A stretch of 5,431 nt of DNA from the NCBI GenBank assembly GCA_002388885.1, contig DGNI01000059.1:1-5431 (forward strand), in the 5' to 3' direction. Positions 1 to 5,362 of this stretch are shown here, one piece after another (position 1 is the first letter of the stretch; the number at the start of each line of letters is the position of its first letter). Below the pieces are notes generated by a model. That model had not been told where the DNA came from. It saw nothing but the letters and a program-made list of their open reading frames with translations, and did no database searches. The position numbers and the translations under genes were made by a program. The stretch comes from Parvularculaceae bacterium UBA4496 (GTDB lineage: Bacteria; Pseudomonadota; Alphaproteobacteria; Caulobacterales; Parvularculaceae).

Positions 1-1
1 A

Positions 2-1096
2 AACCCGCGCGATTACCTCAATGCGGTCCTTGAAAAGAAGCTGAAAGACCAGGTGGTCAATTTTCAGCTCGCGCAAGGCTTTGAGCCCATCGGCGTCCTG
101 TCGAACTATCTGCACGATCCGGACTCGCGCAATTACGCCGCCCATATGATCTGGCGCAATCCGCTCGCGCCGGAGGTCGCGCCGCAAAAATCGACCCGGC
201 CGGACACGCGGCTGCCGGAGAATGTCCGGGTGGCGACGGTGCAATTCCAGATGCGGAAGATTTCGCGCATTAGCGAGTTCGAAGAGCAGGTTGAGTTTTT
301 CGTCGACGTGGCGGCGGACTATAAATCCGATTTCGTGGTTTTTCCGGAGCTCTTTACGCTTCAGCTTTTATCGCTCGAAACGGAAAAGCTGGCGCCGGCG
401 CCGGCGATTGAAAAAATTTCAGAATACAAAGACCGCTTTTGCGAGTTCATGGGTAAACTCGCCGTTTCCTACAATATCAATATCATCGGCGGCTCGCATC
501 CGACCAGAGTCGAAAATGGCGAAATCCATAATGTCTGTTATGTGTTCCTGCGTGATGGATCGATGTACACGCAGGAAAAGCTGCATCCGACGCCGGCGGA
601 GGCGATATGGTGGAACATCAAGGGCGGCGAAGGGGCGAGCGTCATCCCAACCGATTGCGGGCCGATCGGAGTGATGATCTGTTACGACTCCGAGTTTCCC
701 GAGATCGCCCGCCATCTTGTCGATCAGGGCGCGATGCTGTTATTCGTACCTATGTGTACGGACGAACGGCGCGGTTATTTACGCGTTCGCTATTGCTGTC
801 AGGCGCGCGCTGTTGAAAACCAGTGCTATGTCGTGCTTTCCGGCGTTGTCGGCAATCTGCCGAATGTCGAGAATATGGACGTGCATTACGCGGAAAGTTG
901 TATTCTGACCCCGTCGGATTTCGCCTTTGCCCGCGACGGCGTCGCCGCTGACACCGCGCCAAATACAGAAACGATTGCGCTGGCCGACCTGAGTCTGCAG
1001 GACCTTCTGATCAGCCGCCAGGCAGGCGCCGTTCAAAACCTCAAGAACCGCCGTTTCGATCTCTACAATGTCCGCTGGAAAGGCCGGCGCATGTAA
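2..1096 (+). CDS. GNAT acetyltransferase / carbon-nitrogen hydrolase fusion (5' end outside window)
   Basis: The reading frame is open from the first complete codon (position 2) to TAA at 1094-1096. The gene therefore starts before the window; the GTG at 53 is internal. The first ~50 visible residues (NPRDYLNAV... to YAAHMIWRNP) look like the end of a GNAT N-acetyltransferase domain. A short linker follows, then a nitrilase-superfamily domain from about nt 224. All three catalytic residues are visible: Glu in FPELF (nt 347-349), Lys in EKLHPTPAE (nt 578-580) and Cys in MICYDSEFPE (nt 680-682). The C-terminal NLKNRRFDLYNVRW is typical of these fusions. By family knowledge, such enzymes hydrolyse or condense amide C-N bonds in the cytoplasm, and the attached acetyltransferase suggests sequential acyl chemistry. 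The natural substrate cannot be read from sequence. It is probably the first visible gene of a three-gene operon. The family call is firm; the substrate is unknown. Confidence 0.93.
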   Translation, partial: NPRDYLNAVLEKKLKDQVVNFQLAQGFEPIGVLSNYLHDPDSRNYAAHMIWRNPLAPEVAPQKSTRPDTRLPENVRVATVQFQMRKISRISEFEEQVEFFVDVAADYKSDFVVFPELFTLQLLSLETEKLAPAPAIEKISEYKDRFCEFMGKLAVSYNINIIGGSHPTRVENGEIHNVCYVFLRDGSMYTQEKLHPTPAEAIWWNIKGGEGASVIPTDCGPIGVMICYDSEFPEIARHLVDQGAMLLFVPMCTDERRGYLRVRYCCQARAVENQCYVVLSGVVGNLPNVENMDVHYAESCILTPSDFAFARDGVAADTAPNTETIALADLSLQDLLISRQAGAVQNLKNRRFDLYNVRWKGRRM

Positions 1097-1109
1097 AAGG
1101 TGCCATGAA

Positions 1110-1649
1110 ATGAAAAAACTATTACAAGCGGCGACCATCCTTGCCTTGCTGGCGGCGCCTGTGCAGGCGCAGGACGAGAAATTCAGCACCGGGCCAGTAT
1201 TTGACGGCTTTGGACCGGTTGCCGGTGTCGACACGGACTTTGTCATTCCTGACGGCGTCCGAATGCGCATCAGCTTCGACGTCAGCCGCGGCGCAGAAGC
1301 GGAAAAGCTAAACCGAACGCTAGAGTCTGCGGCGCGGTTCATCAACATGCATGTGCGGGCCGGCGTGCCGGTTGAGAATATCGATGTCGCTGTCGTTGTG
1401 CATGGCAGCGCAGTTCATGACGTTGCAAACAACACGCATTATGGCGAGGCGGTGGGCGGTGAAAACGCAAGCGCCACGCTTGTCGAGGCTTTAATCGAAA
1501 AGAATGTCCGCATTATCGTCTGCGGCCAGAGCGCCGCCTATTACGGCGTCGAGAGTGACGAGTTGCTACCCGGTGTTGAAATGGCGCTTTCGGCCATGAC
1601 CGCGCACGTTCTGTTGCAACAGGATGGATTTACGATCAATCCGTTTTAG
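1110..1649 (+). CDS. Exported DsrE/DsrF-like family protein
   Basis: This encodes 179 aa from ATG 1110. That start places AAAAGG (1095-1100) nine bases upstream and gives a clean signal peptide: MKK, a hydrophobic stretch, and a likely cleavage after PVQA (residue 20). An upstream in-frame ATG at 1068 would overlap the previous gene and bury the signal peptide, so I reject it. The mature part has the alternating strands and helices of a DsrE-like fold: IDVAVVVHG (about 91-99), ATLVEALIEKNVRIIVCGQSA (about 122-142) and a C-terminal hydrophobic helix. Cys138 in VCGQS occupies the conserved cysteine position of the family. Cytoplasmic DsrE/TusD proteins relay sulfur through this cysteine. Exported single-domain relatives are common in proteobacteria, but their role is not established. 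The gene lies 13 bp after the nitrilase fusion and 11 bp before a membrane-protein gene, so co-transcription is likely. A link to sulfur chemistry in the periplasm is inference only. Confidence 0.88.
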   Translation: MKKLLQAATILALLAAPVQAQDEKFSTGPVFDGFGPVAGVDTDFVIPDGVRMRISFDVSRGAEAEKLNRTLESAARFINMHVRAGVPVENIDVAVVVHGSAVHDVANNTHYGEAVGGENASATLVEALIEKNVRIIVCGQSAAYYGVESDELLPGVEMALSAMTAHVLLQQDGFTINPF

Positions 1650-1660
1650 AAAGGGCGCAA

Positions 1661-2131
1661 ATGATCGTACGCCGGGATCCTTCTCATAAGTGGATGTTCG
1701 CCGCTTGGGTTATTGGCGGGCCATTGAATTTAGTTGTATTCGGAATGGCGCTTTATTTGTACACGAATTTGGGTGTTTTCGATGTCGCTGACATACGCTT
1801 TTCAACAGTTTTTTTGACAATTACCTGTTCCTTCGGCATGGCGCTGGCAATTTTTAGTCTTCGGCGGGGTGCGGTTTCTGAGGGAGCAATATTCTGGACT
1901 GTTCTGAAGGCGGCGCTGTTGACAGCCATACTGACCGTTGTCGTTCTGCTAGGGTGGTCCATAGCGATGGATCCAAAGTATTTTGATGGCGACTTGCGCG
2001 AAAATTTGGAAATCTTGGTCTTGGCGCTTCCCTATATGCTTCTTGTGGGACTTTTCTTTGCGATACCTGCCGGGCTTTACGCCTCTGTGGCGCTTCGCAT
2101 GATCGCTTTCAGGCACAGCGGATTCGATTAA
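1661..2131 (+). CDS. Hypothetical four-helix inner-membrane protein
   Basis: This encodes 156 aa from ATG 1661, with GAAAGGG at 1649-1655 five bases upstream, partly overlapping the stop of the DsrE-like gene. I do not recognise the family. Four hydrophobic segments stand out: residues about 12-35, 47-67, 77-102 and 116-147. The connecting loops are short and basic or acidic (RRGAVSEG, MDPKYFDGDLREN). There is no signal peptide, metal-binding motif or other catalytic motif. The positive N-terminus (MIVRRDPSHK) suggests a cytoplasmic N-terminus. GC is clearly lower than in neighbouring genes: about 48 % over 1681-2100 by hand count, against about 55-60 % nearby. This could reflect TTT/TTG-rich membrane codons or recent acquisition. 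Its stop TAA (2129-2131) overlaps the stop of the convergent DUF2855 gene. Its position suggests co-transcription with the two upstream genes; function is unknown. Confidence 0.8.
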   Translation: MIVRRDPSHKWMFAAWVIGGPLNLVVFGMALYLYTNLGVFDVADIRFSTVFLTITCSFGMALAIFSLRRGAVSEGAIFWTVLKAALLTAILTVVVLLGWSIAMDPKYFDGDLRENLEILVLALPYMLLVGLFFAIPAGLYASVALRMIAFRHSGFD

Positions 2132-3210
2132 AAGCCGACCACCCACGCGGCGTCCGCCGGCGTTTTTCCTTCAAGCACTTCGGCCCACGCTTTTTCCACA
2201 GCGTTTACGCCGTTCTCGCGGCGGATGATCAGCCAGTCGCGGGATTTGATCGCGGCGTCCTTCCAGAAACCGAATGCCTGCTGTTCAAATGCGCCGGGCC
2301 CCCATTCCTGCGTGCGTTTCTGGATATGGCCGGGCGCGAAAAACATGGCGCTGCGCTCGCGGATAAAGTCCGGCGCCATGTCGTTGGCGTCGTAATGGGT
2401 GACGCCGACATTGGATGTGTATTTCATATTATCGCCAAGCGCCTTGTGCAACGCGCCAAGCACGTTGCCGTCTCCGGACATGTCGATGATAACTGACGGG
2501 ATTGCCGCATCGACCTGCGCAATATCGTCATAGATCAGTACGGCATCATAGAGCTTCAGTTTTTCAACTGCCTGTTTGTTGCGCTGCGAGGTCAGGCCAA
2601 CGAGTTTCGGCGCCTGCGGGTCCGCCTTGATCGCATAGGCGGTCCCGATCGCCGTTTTGCTTGACGCGCTTGGCATGATGACCTGCCGCGCGCCAAACCA
2701 GCCATTGTCTTTCAGGAAATCGTAGATGCAAAAAGACGTCGCATAGAGCGGGAATAGCACCATGCGTTCATCATCCATTTCCTTGCCGAAATGCGGCTCT
2801 GCTTTGGTGCGCGCATAGGAGTTATAAACCGGCGGCAGGTCGGCCCGGTGCGCGGCGCCGTCCGCCAGGCGTTCGTCGCGCACTTTCGCCGGCGCCATGA
2901 CGAGATGGCTCGCCATCGGGAAATAGCCGTAGAGCCGGTCGCCAACTGGCACGTCCGGATGGTTTGACTGAATGACGTCGGCAAAGCCCCAGACCGGAAT
3001 GACGCCACTGCCGTCCTCAGCGACGGGAAAAAACTTCCAGTAACCGATCTTTTCGCCGACGACGCCATAGGTGACGTTGTTGGCGGTGAGCGCGAAGCGA
3101 TCGATTTTGGTGAGGATCTCGCCGGCTTTCAGGGGCGGCGCTTCACGCGATACGATCCGCCATTTCGACAGGTCTGTTTTGTCAACGATGAATTCGGCGA
3201 TTTCGGTCAT
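2128..3210 (-). CDS. DUF2855 family protein (zinc-less MDR-like fold)
   Basis: This encodes 360 aa from ATG (3208-3210), with a strong AAGGAGAGG (complement of 3217-3225) six bases upstream. Hallmarks of the family are visible. Residues about 38-52 (RFALTANNVTYGVVG) and 72-80 (PVWGFADVI) belong to a GroES-like N-terminal half related to medium-chain dehydrogenases. Around 177-192 (VIMPSASSKTAIGTAY) there is a Rossmann-type nucleotide-binding strand and turn. VGLTS and VLIYDDI continue the alternating pattern. The Cys/His zinc ligands of classical alcohol dehydrogenases are not seen. By resemblance, NAD(P)-dependent cytoplasmic redox activity is plausible, but no reaction or substrate is established for the family to my knowledge. 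It is monocistronic as seen here and converges on the plus-strand operon, sharing TTAA at 2128-2131 as the stop region on both strands. The full family length appears present. The family call is firm; function is open. Confidence 0.9.
   Translation of the reverse strand: MTEIAEFIVDKTDLSKWRIVSREAPPLKAGEILTKIDRFALTANNVTYGVVGEKIGYWKFFPVAEDGSGVIPVWGFADVIQSNHPDVPVGDRLYGYFPMASHLVMAPAKVRDERLADGAAHRADLPPVYNSYARTKAEPHFGKEMDDERMVLFPLYATSFCIYDFLKDNGWFGARQVIMPSASSKTAIGTAYAIKADPQAPKLVGLTSQRNKQAVEKLKLYDAVLIYDDIAQVDAAIPSVIIDMSGDGNVLGALHKALGDNMKYTSNVGVTHYDANDMAPDFIRERSAMFFAPGHIQKRTQEWGPGAFEQQAFGFWKDAAIKSRDWLIIRRENGVNAVEKAWAEVLEGKTPADAAWVVGF
2145..2167 (+). terminator. Probable intrinsic terminator of the plus-strand operon
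   Basis: Left arm ACGCGGC (2145-2151) pairs with GCC-G-GCGT (2156-2163) around a GTCC loop with one bulged G, followed by TTTTT (2163-2167). It lies 14 bp after the membrane-protein stop codon and inside the 3' coding end of the convergent DUF2855 gene. The stem is short and contains a bulge, so the call is moderate. Confidence 0.5.
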
Positions 3211-3576
3211 GAGCGGCCTCTCCTTGTCGCCACTGAGGCTAACATGTGCGCCCCCGATAGGTTGAGCGCGAATGGCAGAAATATATCCTGAGAGGCGAAA
3301 ATCAGCCGGAATCCCGCATTCGGTGCGTAGTTATCCACGGTTTTCGGGCAGGCCTTATACTTCGCGTGAAGTTCAATAACTTCGCTTGCCGTCCGGCGCC
3401 ATTTACGGCGCGCGGAACAGGCAAACGAGGAACGGGAAAGCTGCGCGTTACATCCAATGTTGCACAACAATTTCGAAAAAGCTGCACAACATTCCTCTCT
3501 ACGCCAGCAATCAAGCCAAAGGGACGCATCGAGAAACCTGTGTTGTGCAACATTTAAGGGTCGAAGAACGCCGCGA
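3211..3576. other. Gene-free 366-bp interval between DUF2855 and GNAT genes
   Basis: I find no convincing gene here; the short open frames lack ribosome binding sites and recognisable protein sequence. It should contain the DUF2855 promoter on the minus strand. The best -10-like string is TATATT around 3281-3287, with no good -35, so I do not call it. Small hairpins are visible: GAAGTT-CAAT-AACTTC (3368-3383) and GCGCC-ATTTAC-GGCGC (3396-3411). TTATCCACG near 3330 is one base from a DnaA box but stands alone. The half nearest the GNAT gene carries the inverted repeat described separately. Confidence 0.6.
3456..3554. repeat. 14-bp perfect inverted repeat with a third related copy
   Basis: AATGTTGCACAACA (3456-3469) is the exact reverse complement of 3541-3554, 71 bp away. 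Each arm contains a near-palindrome GTTG-NN-CAAC (3459-3468 and 3542-3551). A third, one-mismatch copy, GCTGCACAAC, lies at 3481-3490, starting 22 bp after the first. The roughly two-turn spacing and dyad symmetry suggest binding sites for a dimeric regulator. A long-range RNA stem or a relic of a small mobile element are alternatives. The cluster begins 22 bp past the GNAT stop codon and about 250 bp upstream of the DUF2855 start. Confidence 0.6.
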
Positions 3577-4134
3577 TCACCGCGCAGTATTGATCCTTAC
3601 GGCTTCAGGCCGCAAGAAATCAGTAGCGCGCAGAGTCATTTGCGGCGTTTCGACTGTGCAGTCGCGGCCCAGCGAGAAAATTTCCCGGCTTTCGCCGGTT
3701 GCACGAAAGCCGAGTTTTTCAAGAACTTTTGCGGAAGCCGGGTTGTCGAAAAAATATCCGGCCGTGACAATTTTTGCCTGAAGGGCTTCAATAGCGAACT
3801 GAGTGGTTGCGCCGGCGATTTCCGTTGCGACGCCATTACCGCGCGCAGCAGCCGCGACCCAGTAGCCGATCTCCCAATCGTCATTGTCGCGCATGACGCC
3901 GCAGCGGCCAATGATCTCGTCATCTTCGCAAACGGCAAAATGATATTCGTGTTTTTCTGCGACAGCGCTTACCGCATAGCGCGTGAAAGCAACCGCATTC
4001 TCGATCGTATAGGGATGCGGAATGCGTGCGGTATTGCGGGCGATGGTCTCGTCGTTACAGAGCCGCGCAAATACCGGGGCGTCGTCTTCCGTGATCGGCC
4101 TGAGGGCAAAGCGTTTGGTGTAAATAACAGCCAT
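3577..4134 (-). CDS. GNAT family N-acetyltransferase (RimJ/RimL-like)
   Basis: This encodes 185 aa from ATG (4132-4134), with GAGG six bases upstream. A TTG four codons earlier (4144-4146) is in frame but falls in the T-run of the rpmA terminator and lacks its own binding site, so the ATG is preferred. The N-terminus (TKRFALRPITEDDAPVFARL) is typical of the Acetyltransf_3 branch. Motif A is visible as EIGYWVAAAARGNGVATE, with the acetyl-CoA pyrophosphate loop R98-G99-N100-G101. Motif B follows as FDNPASAKVLEKLGF (129-143). By family, it transfers acetyl from acetyl-CoA to a primary amine, often a protein N-terminus or a small molecule; the acceptor is not predictable here. Its position directly after rplU-rpmA is frequent in alphaproteobacteria. 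With only about 11 bp between the rpmA terminator and its start, expression probably depends on readthrough or on a promoter upstream of the terminator. Confidence 0.9.
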   Translation of the reverse strand: MAVIYTKRFALRPITEDDAPVFARLCNDETIARNTARIPHPYTIENAVAFTRYAVSAVAEKHEYHFAVCEDDEIIGRCGVMRDNDDWEIGYWVAAAARGNGVATEIAGATTQFAIEALQAKIVTAGYFFDNPASAKVLEKLGFRATGESREIFSLGRDCTVETPQMTLRATDFLRPEAVRINTAR

Positions 4135-4144
4135 TTCCTGCCTC

Positions 4145-4181
4145 AAAAGAAAAAGGGAAGGCGAAACGCGCGCCCTCCCTT
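4145..4181 (-). terminator. Intrinsic terminator of rplU-rpmA
   Basis: Read on the minus strand, AAGGGAGGGCG (complement of 4171-4181) pairs over 11 positions with CGCCTTCCCTT (complement of 4153-4163), including one G-U pair. The loop is 7 nt, and TTTTTCTTTT (complement of 4145-4154) follows. This is a textbook stem plus T-tract, 46 bp after the rpmA stop. The T-tract runs straight into the ribosome binding site of the downstream GNAT gene. Confidence 0.85.
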
Positions 4182-4198
4182 CAAATTCCGAAACCGGC

Positions 4199-4216
4199 CG
4201 GCGCGTCTCCGCGCCG
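4199..4216. other. GC-rich 7-bp hairpin after rpmA
   Basis: CGGCGCG and CGCGCCG form a perfect 7-bp stem around TCTC, 11 bp after the rpmA stop and before the terminator. No T-run follows on either strand, so it is not a terminator itself. It could stabilise the rpmA 3' end or be incidental in GC-rich DNA. Confidence 0.4.
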
Positions 4217-4227
4217 ATAATGGCGCA

Positions 4228-4491
4228 CTAGTTTGCGTCACCTGGAATGATGGAGACAAAATTCTTGCCGCCGCGCTTCTCAGCGAATTTCACCTGGCCG
4301 GTAACCTTGGCGAAGAGAGTGTGGTCCTTGCCGATGCCGACATTGTCGCCGGGATGAAACTTCGTGCCGCGCTGGCGTACGAGGATGTTGCCCGGAACGA
4401 CGTCTTCGCCGCCGAATTTCTTCACGCCCAGCCGGCGTCCGGCCGAGTCGCGTCCGTTGCGGGAGGAACCGCCTGCTTTTTTATGCGCCAT
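4228..4491 (-). CDS. rpmA: 50S ribosomal protein L27
   Basis: This encodes 87 aa, the normal length for bacterial bL27. It begins [20 protein letters not shown] and contains the highly conserved [19 protein letters not shown] and DHTLFAKV. The protein sits on the large subunit, and its N-terminal tail reaches the peptidyl-transferase centre, where it helps position tRNA. The N-terminus starts directly at the conserved MAHKK, without the cleavable extension known from Firmicutes. The ATG (4489-4491) is preceded by AAGGAG (complement of 4498-4503) at six bases. That binding site lies within the last codons of rplU, and only three bases separate the rplU stop from this start, so translational coupling is likely. 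It is transcribed with rplU from the promoter at 5200-5228 and ends at the terminator at 4145-4181. Identity is essentially certain. Confidence 0.98.
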   Translation of the reverse strand: MAHKKAGGSSRNGRDSAGRRLGVKKFGGEDVVPGNILVRQRGTKFHPGDNVGIGKDHTLFAKVTGQVKFAEKRGGKNFVSIIPGDAN

Positions 4492-4494
4492 CTC

Positions 4495-5118
4495 TTACTC
4501 CTTCCCGCCCTTGGCGAGTTCTTTTGCCTGCTCAACCCAGCCTTCGCGTTCGATCCGGCCTTTAAAGGAGAGCTTTTCGTCAAACTCTTCGATGTCTTTC
4601 GGGCCCCACACGGCGATCTGCGCGAAGGACGTAACGCCCGCCTCGATCAGCTTTTTCTCAAGCACGGGGCCGACGCCGGAAAGCAGCTTCAGATCGTCAG
4701 CGCCTGCGGCGGCTTTCGCTTCGGCCTTGGGCGCTGCTTTTTTCTCTGCAGCTTTTTTTTCAGTCTTTGGCGCCGCTTTCTTCGCTGCCGGTTTTGCTTT
4801 GGCGCCGCCGGTGAGGATTTCGGTGACCTTCAAAACGGTCAGATGCTGGCGGTGGCCCTTCTTGCGGCGGTAATTCTGGCGGCGGCGTTTTTTGAAGACG
4901 ATAATCTTCTTGTCGCGCATCTGCTCGACGATTTCTGCGGCAACCGCCGCGCCGTCGACCTTGGGCGCGCCAACGGTCACGTCGCCGCCGTCGCCGACCA
5001 TCAGGACGTCGTCCAGCGTCACGACATCGCCAGCCTCGCCGGGCAGGCGTTCAACGCGCAAAATATCATCTTTGGAAACGCGGTACTGCTTACCGCCAGT
5101 CTTCACGACTGCGTACAT
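4495..5118 (-). CDS. rplU: 50S ribosomal protein L21 with C-terminal helix-hairpin-helix extension
   Basis: This encodes 207 aa from ATG (5116-5118), giving the conserved [14 protein letters not shown] start. CGGAG (complement of 5125-5129) lies six bases upstream. An ATG seven codons earlier (5137-5139) has a poor binding site and would add residues foreign to the family. Residues 1-104 are the bL21 domain, with the 23S-rRNA-binding basic stretch [16 protein letters not shown] (77-92). Residues about 105-139 form an Ala/Lys/Glu/Pro-rich linker. Residues about 140-207 form a helix-hairpin-helix domain ([12 protein letters not shown] at 146-157, then [16 protein letters not shown]). L21 is usually about 103 aa; this extended form is common in alphaproteobacteria, and its added role is not known to me. 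It is the first gene of the rplU-rpmA operon, with a leader of about 75 nt. Confidence 0.97.
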   Translation of the reverse strand: MYAVVKTGGKQYRVSKDDILRVERLPGEAGDVVTLDDVLMVGDGGDVTVGAPKVDGAAVAAEIVEQMRDKKIIVFKKRRRQNYRRKKGHRQHLTVLKVTEILTGGAKAKPAAKKAAPKTEKKAAEKKAAPKAEAKAAAGADDLKLLSGVGPVLEKKLIEAGVTSFAQIAVWGPKDIEEFDEKLSFKGRIEREGWVEQAKELAKGGKE

Positions 5119-5126
5119 ATCCGACT

Positions 5127-5144
5127 CCGAAGGGCTCATTTCGG
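5127..5144 (-). promoter_or_regulatory. Small hairpin touching the rplU ribosome binding site
   Basis: In the rplU leader, CCGAA and TTCGG form a 5-bp stem around ATGAGCCC on the minus strand. The 3' arm shares its last bases with the CGGAG binding site, so pairing could limit ribosome access. The stem is short and may be chance. Confidence 0.25.
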
Positions 5145-5199
5145 CCCCGTTGTCCTTTTTCGCCCCGGTTTCTTGCGCCCGGTTTTTATGGGAGCGGGG

Positions 5200-5228
5200 T
5201 CTCTAGCCCGGGCGGGAGGAGCCGTCAA
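5200..5228 (-). promoter_or_regulatory. Candidate sigma-70-type promoter of rplU-rpmA
   Basis: Read on the minus strand, TTGACG (complement of 5223-5228) is followed by a 17-bp spacer and TAGAGA (complement of 5200-5205). The -35 lies within GCTTGACG, fitting the CTTGAC preference of alphaproteobacterial housekeeping promoters. The start point would fall near 5193, leaving about 75 nt of leader before the rplU ATG. It is the best promoter match in the interval. Confidence 0.65.
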
Positions 5229-5256
5229 GCCGGATTTGAACTCGGATTCAAGCTGG

Positions 5257-5285
5257 TTGCCAGCGTTCAAGCGACCCGCTAGACA
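5257..5285 (+). promoter_or_regulatory. Weak candidate promoter ahead of the tRNA-Ser region
   Basis: TTGCCA (5257-5262), a 17-bp spacer and TAGACA (5280-5285) lie just upstream of the tRNA-Ser-like fragment. The -35 matches five of six consensus bases, the -10 only three of six. A start near 5292 would transcribe the fragment and its hairpin, and possibly the tRNA gene beyond. A perfect GCTGG-TTG-CCAGC dyad (5252-5264) overlaps the -35. Confidence 0.35.
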
Positions 5286-5298
5286 CCCATTTCCCTGC

Positions 5299-5319
5299 GG
5301 AGAGGCGCCGGAGTGGTCG
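5299..5319 (+). pseudogene. tRNA-Ser 5' fragment (remnant)
   Basis: These 21 bases repeat the start of the tRNA-Ser gene at 5410 with one difference. The acceptor strand GGAGAGG and the D-arm start CCGGAGTGGTCG are kept, but the base after the acceptor strand, normally the invariant U8, is C. After 5319 the sequence leaves the tRNA pattern. There is no anticodon arm, no usable T-arm and no CCTCTCC to close the acceptor stem. It is therefore not a functional tRNA. It may be a recombination or integration scar, or part of a structured RNA. Confidence 0.7.
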
Positions 5320-5362
5320 CCCGCCGGCGAAGCCGGCTATTTTAGCTTTGTTCGACCACTTC
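5310..5362 (+). other. Strong 10-bp hairpin followed by a T-rich stretch
   Basis: GGAGTGGTCG (5310-5319) pairs with CGACCACTTC (5353-5362) at all ten positions, one being G-U. The loop holds a second perfect stem, GCCGGC-GAA-GCCGGC (5323-5337). TGTTGTTTT follows from 5363. It could act as a terminator, or be the body of a small RNA transcribed from the weak promoter at 5257-5285. The 5' arm is the D-arm start of the tRNA-Ser fragment. Confidence 0.45.

Noticed and set aside
53..55. GTG as the start of the nitrilase-fusion gene
   Set aside because: The frame stays open to the window edge, and the upstream codons give residues that fit the GNAT part of the fusion family.
1068..1112. Longer start for the DsrE-like protein at 1068
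   Set aside because: It would overlap the previous gene by 29 bp and put 14 residues ahead of a normal signal peptide; ATG 1110 has a good ribosome binding site.
1105..1113. Two-codon mini-frame ATG-AAA-TGA overlapping the DsrE-like start
   Set aside because: It shares ATGA with the real start and could tune initiation, but such strings arise easily by chance and nothing else supports it.
3329..3338. DnaA box / replication origin
   Set aside because: A single TTATCCACG near-match without an AT-rich region or further boxes is not enough.
3207..3470. Minus-strand open frame across the 366-bp gap
   Set aside because: There is no recognisable domain or ribosome binding site; it starts inside the inverted repeat and overlaps the DUF2855 start and binding site.
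3456..3554. Integron attC site
   Set aside because: GCACAAC and GTTGTGC are in the right orientation but break the RYYYAAC/GTTRRRY core, and no cassette array or integrase is present.
3366..3781. Plus-strand open frames over the gap and the GNAT 3' end
   Set aside because: Composition is Arg/Ser/Thr-rich as in antisense shadows, and they lie partly opposite the well-supported GNAT gene.
4364..4873. Plus-strand open frame opposite rplU and rpmA
   Set aside because: It is a Ser/Pro/Ala/Phe-rich antisense shadow of two certain ribosomal protein genes.
5137..5139. rplU start seven codons upstream
   Set aside because: It lacks a good binding site and adds residues before the conserved [14 protein letters not shown] start.
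5231..5250. Reverse-strand tRNA T-arm (GTTCAAATCC)
   Set aside because: The loop-like string is present but the flanking bases do not pair as a T-stem, and no other tRNA arms surround it.
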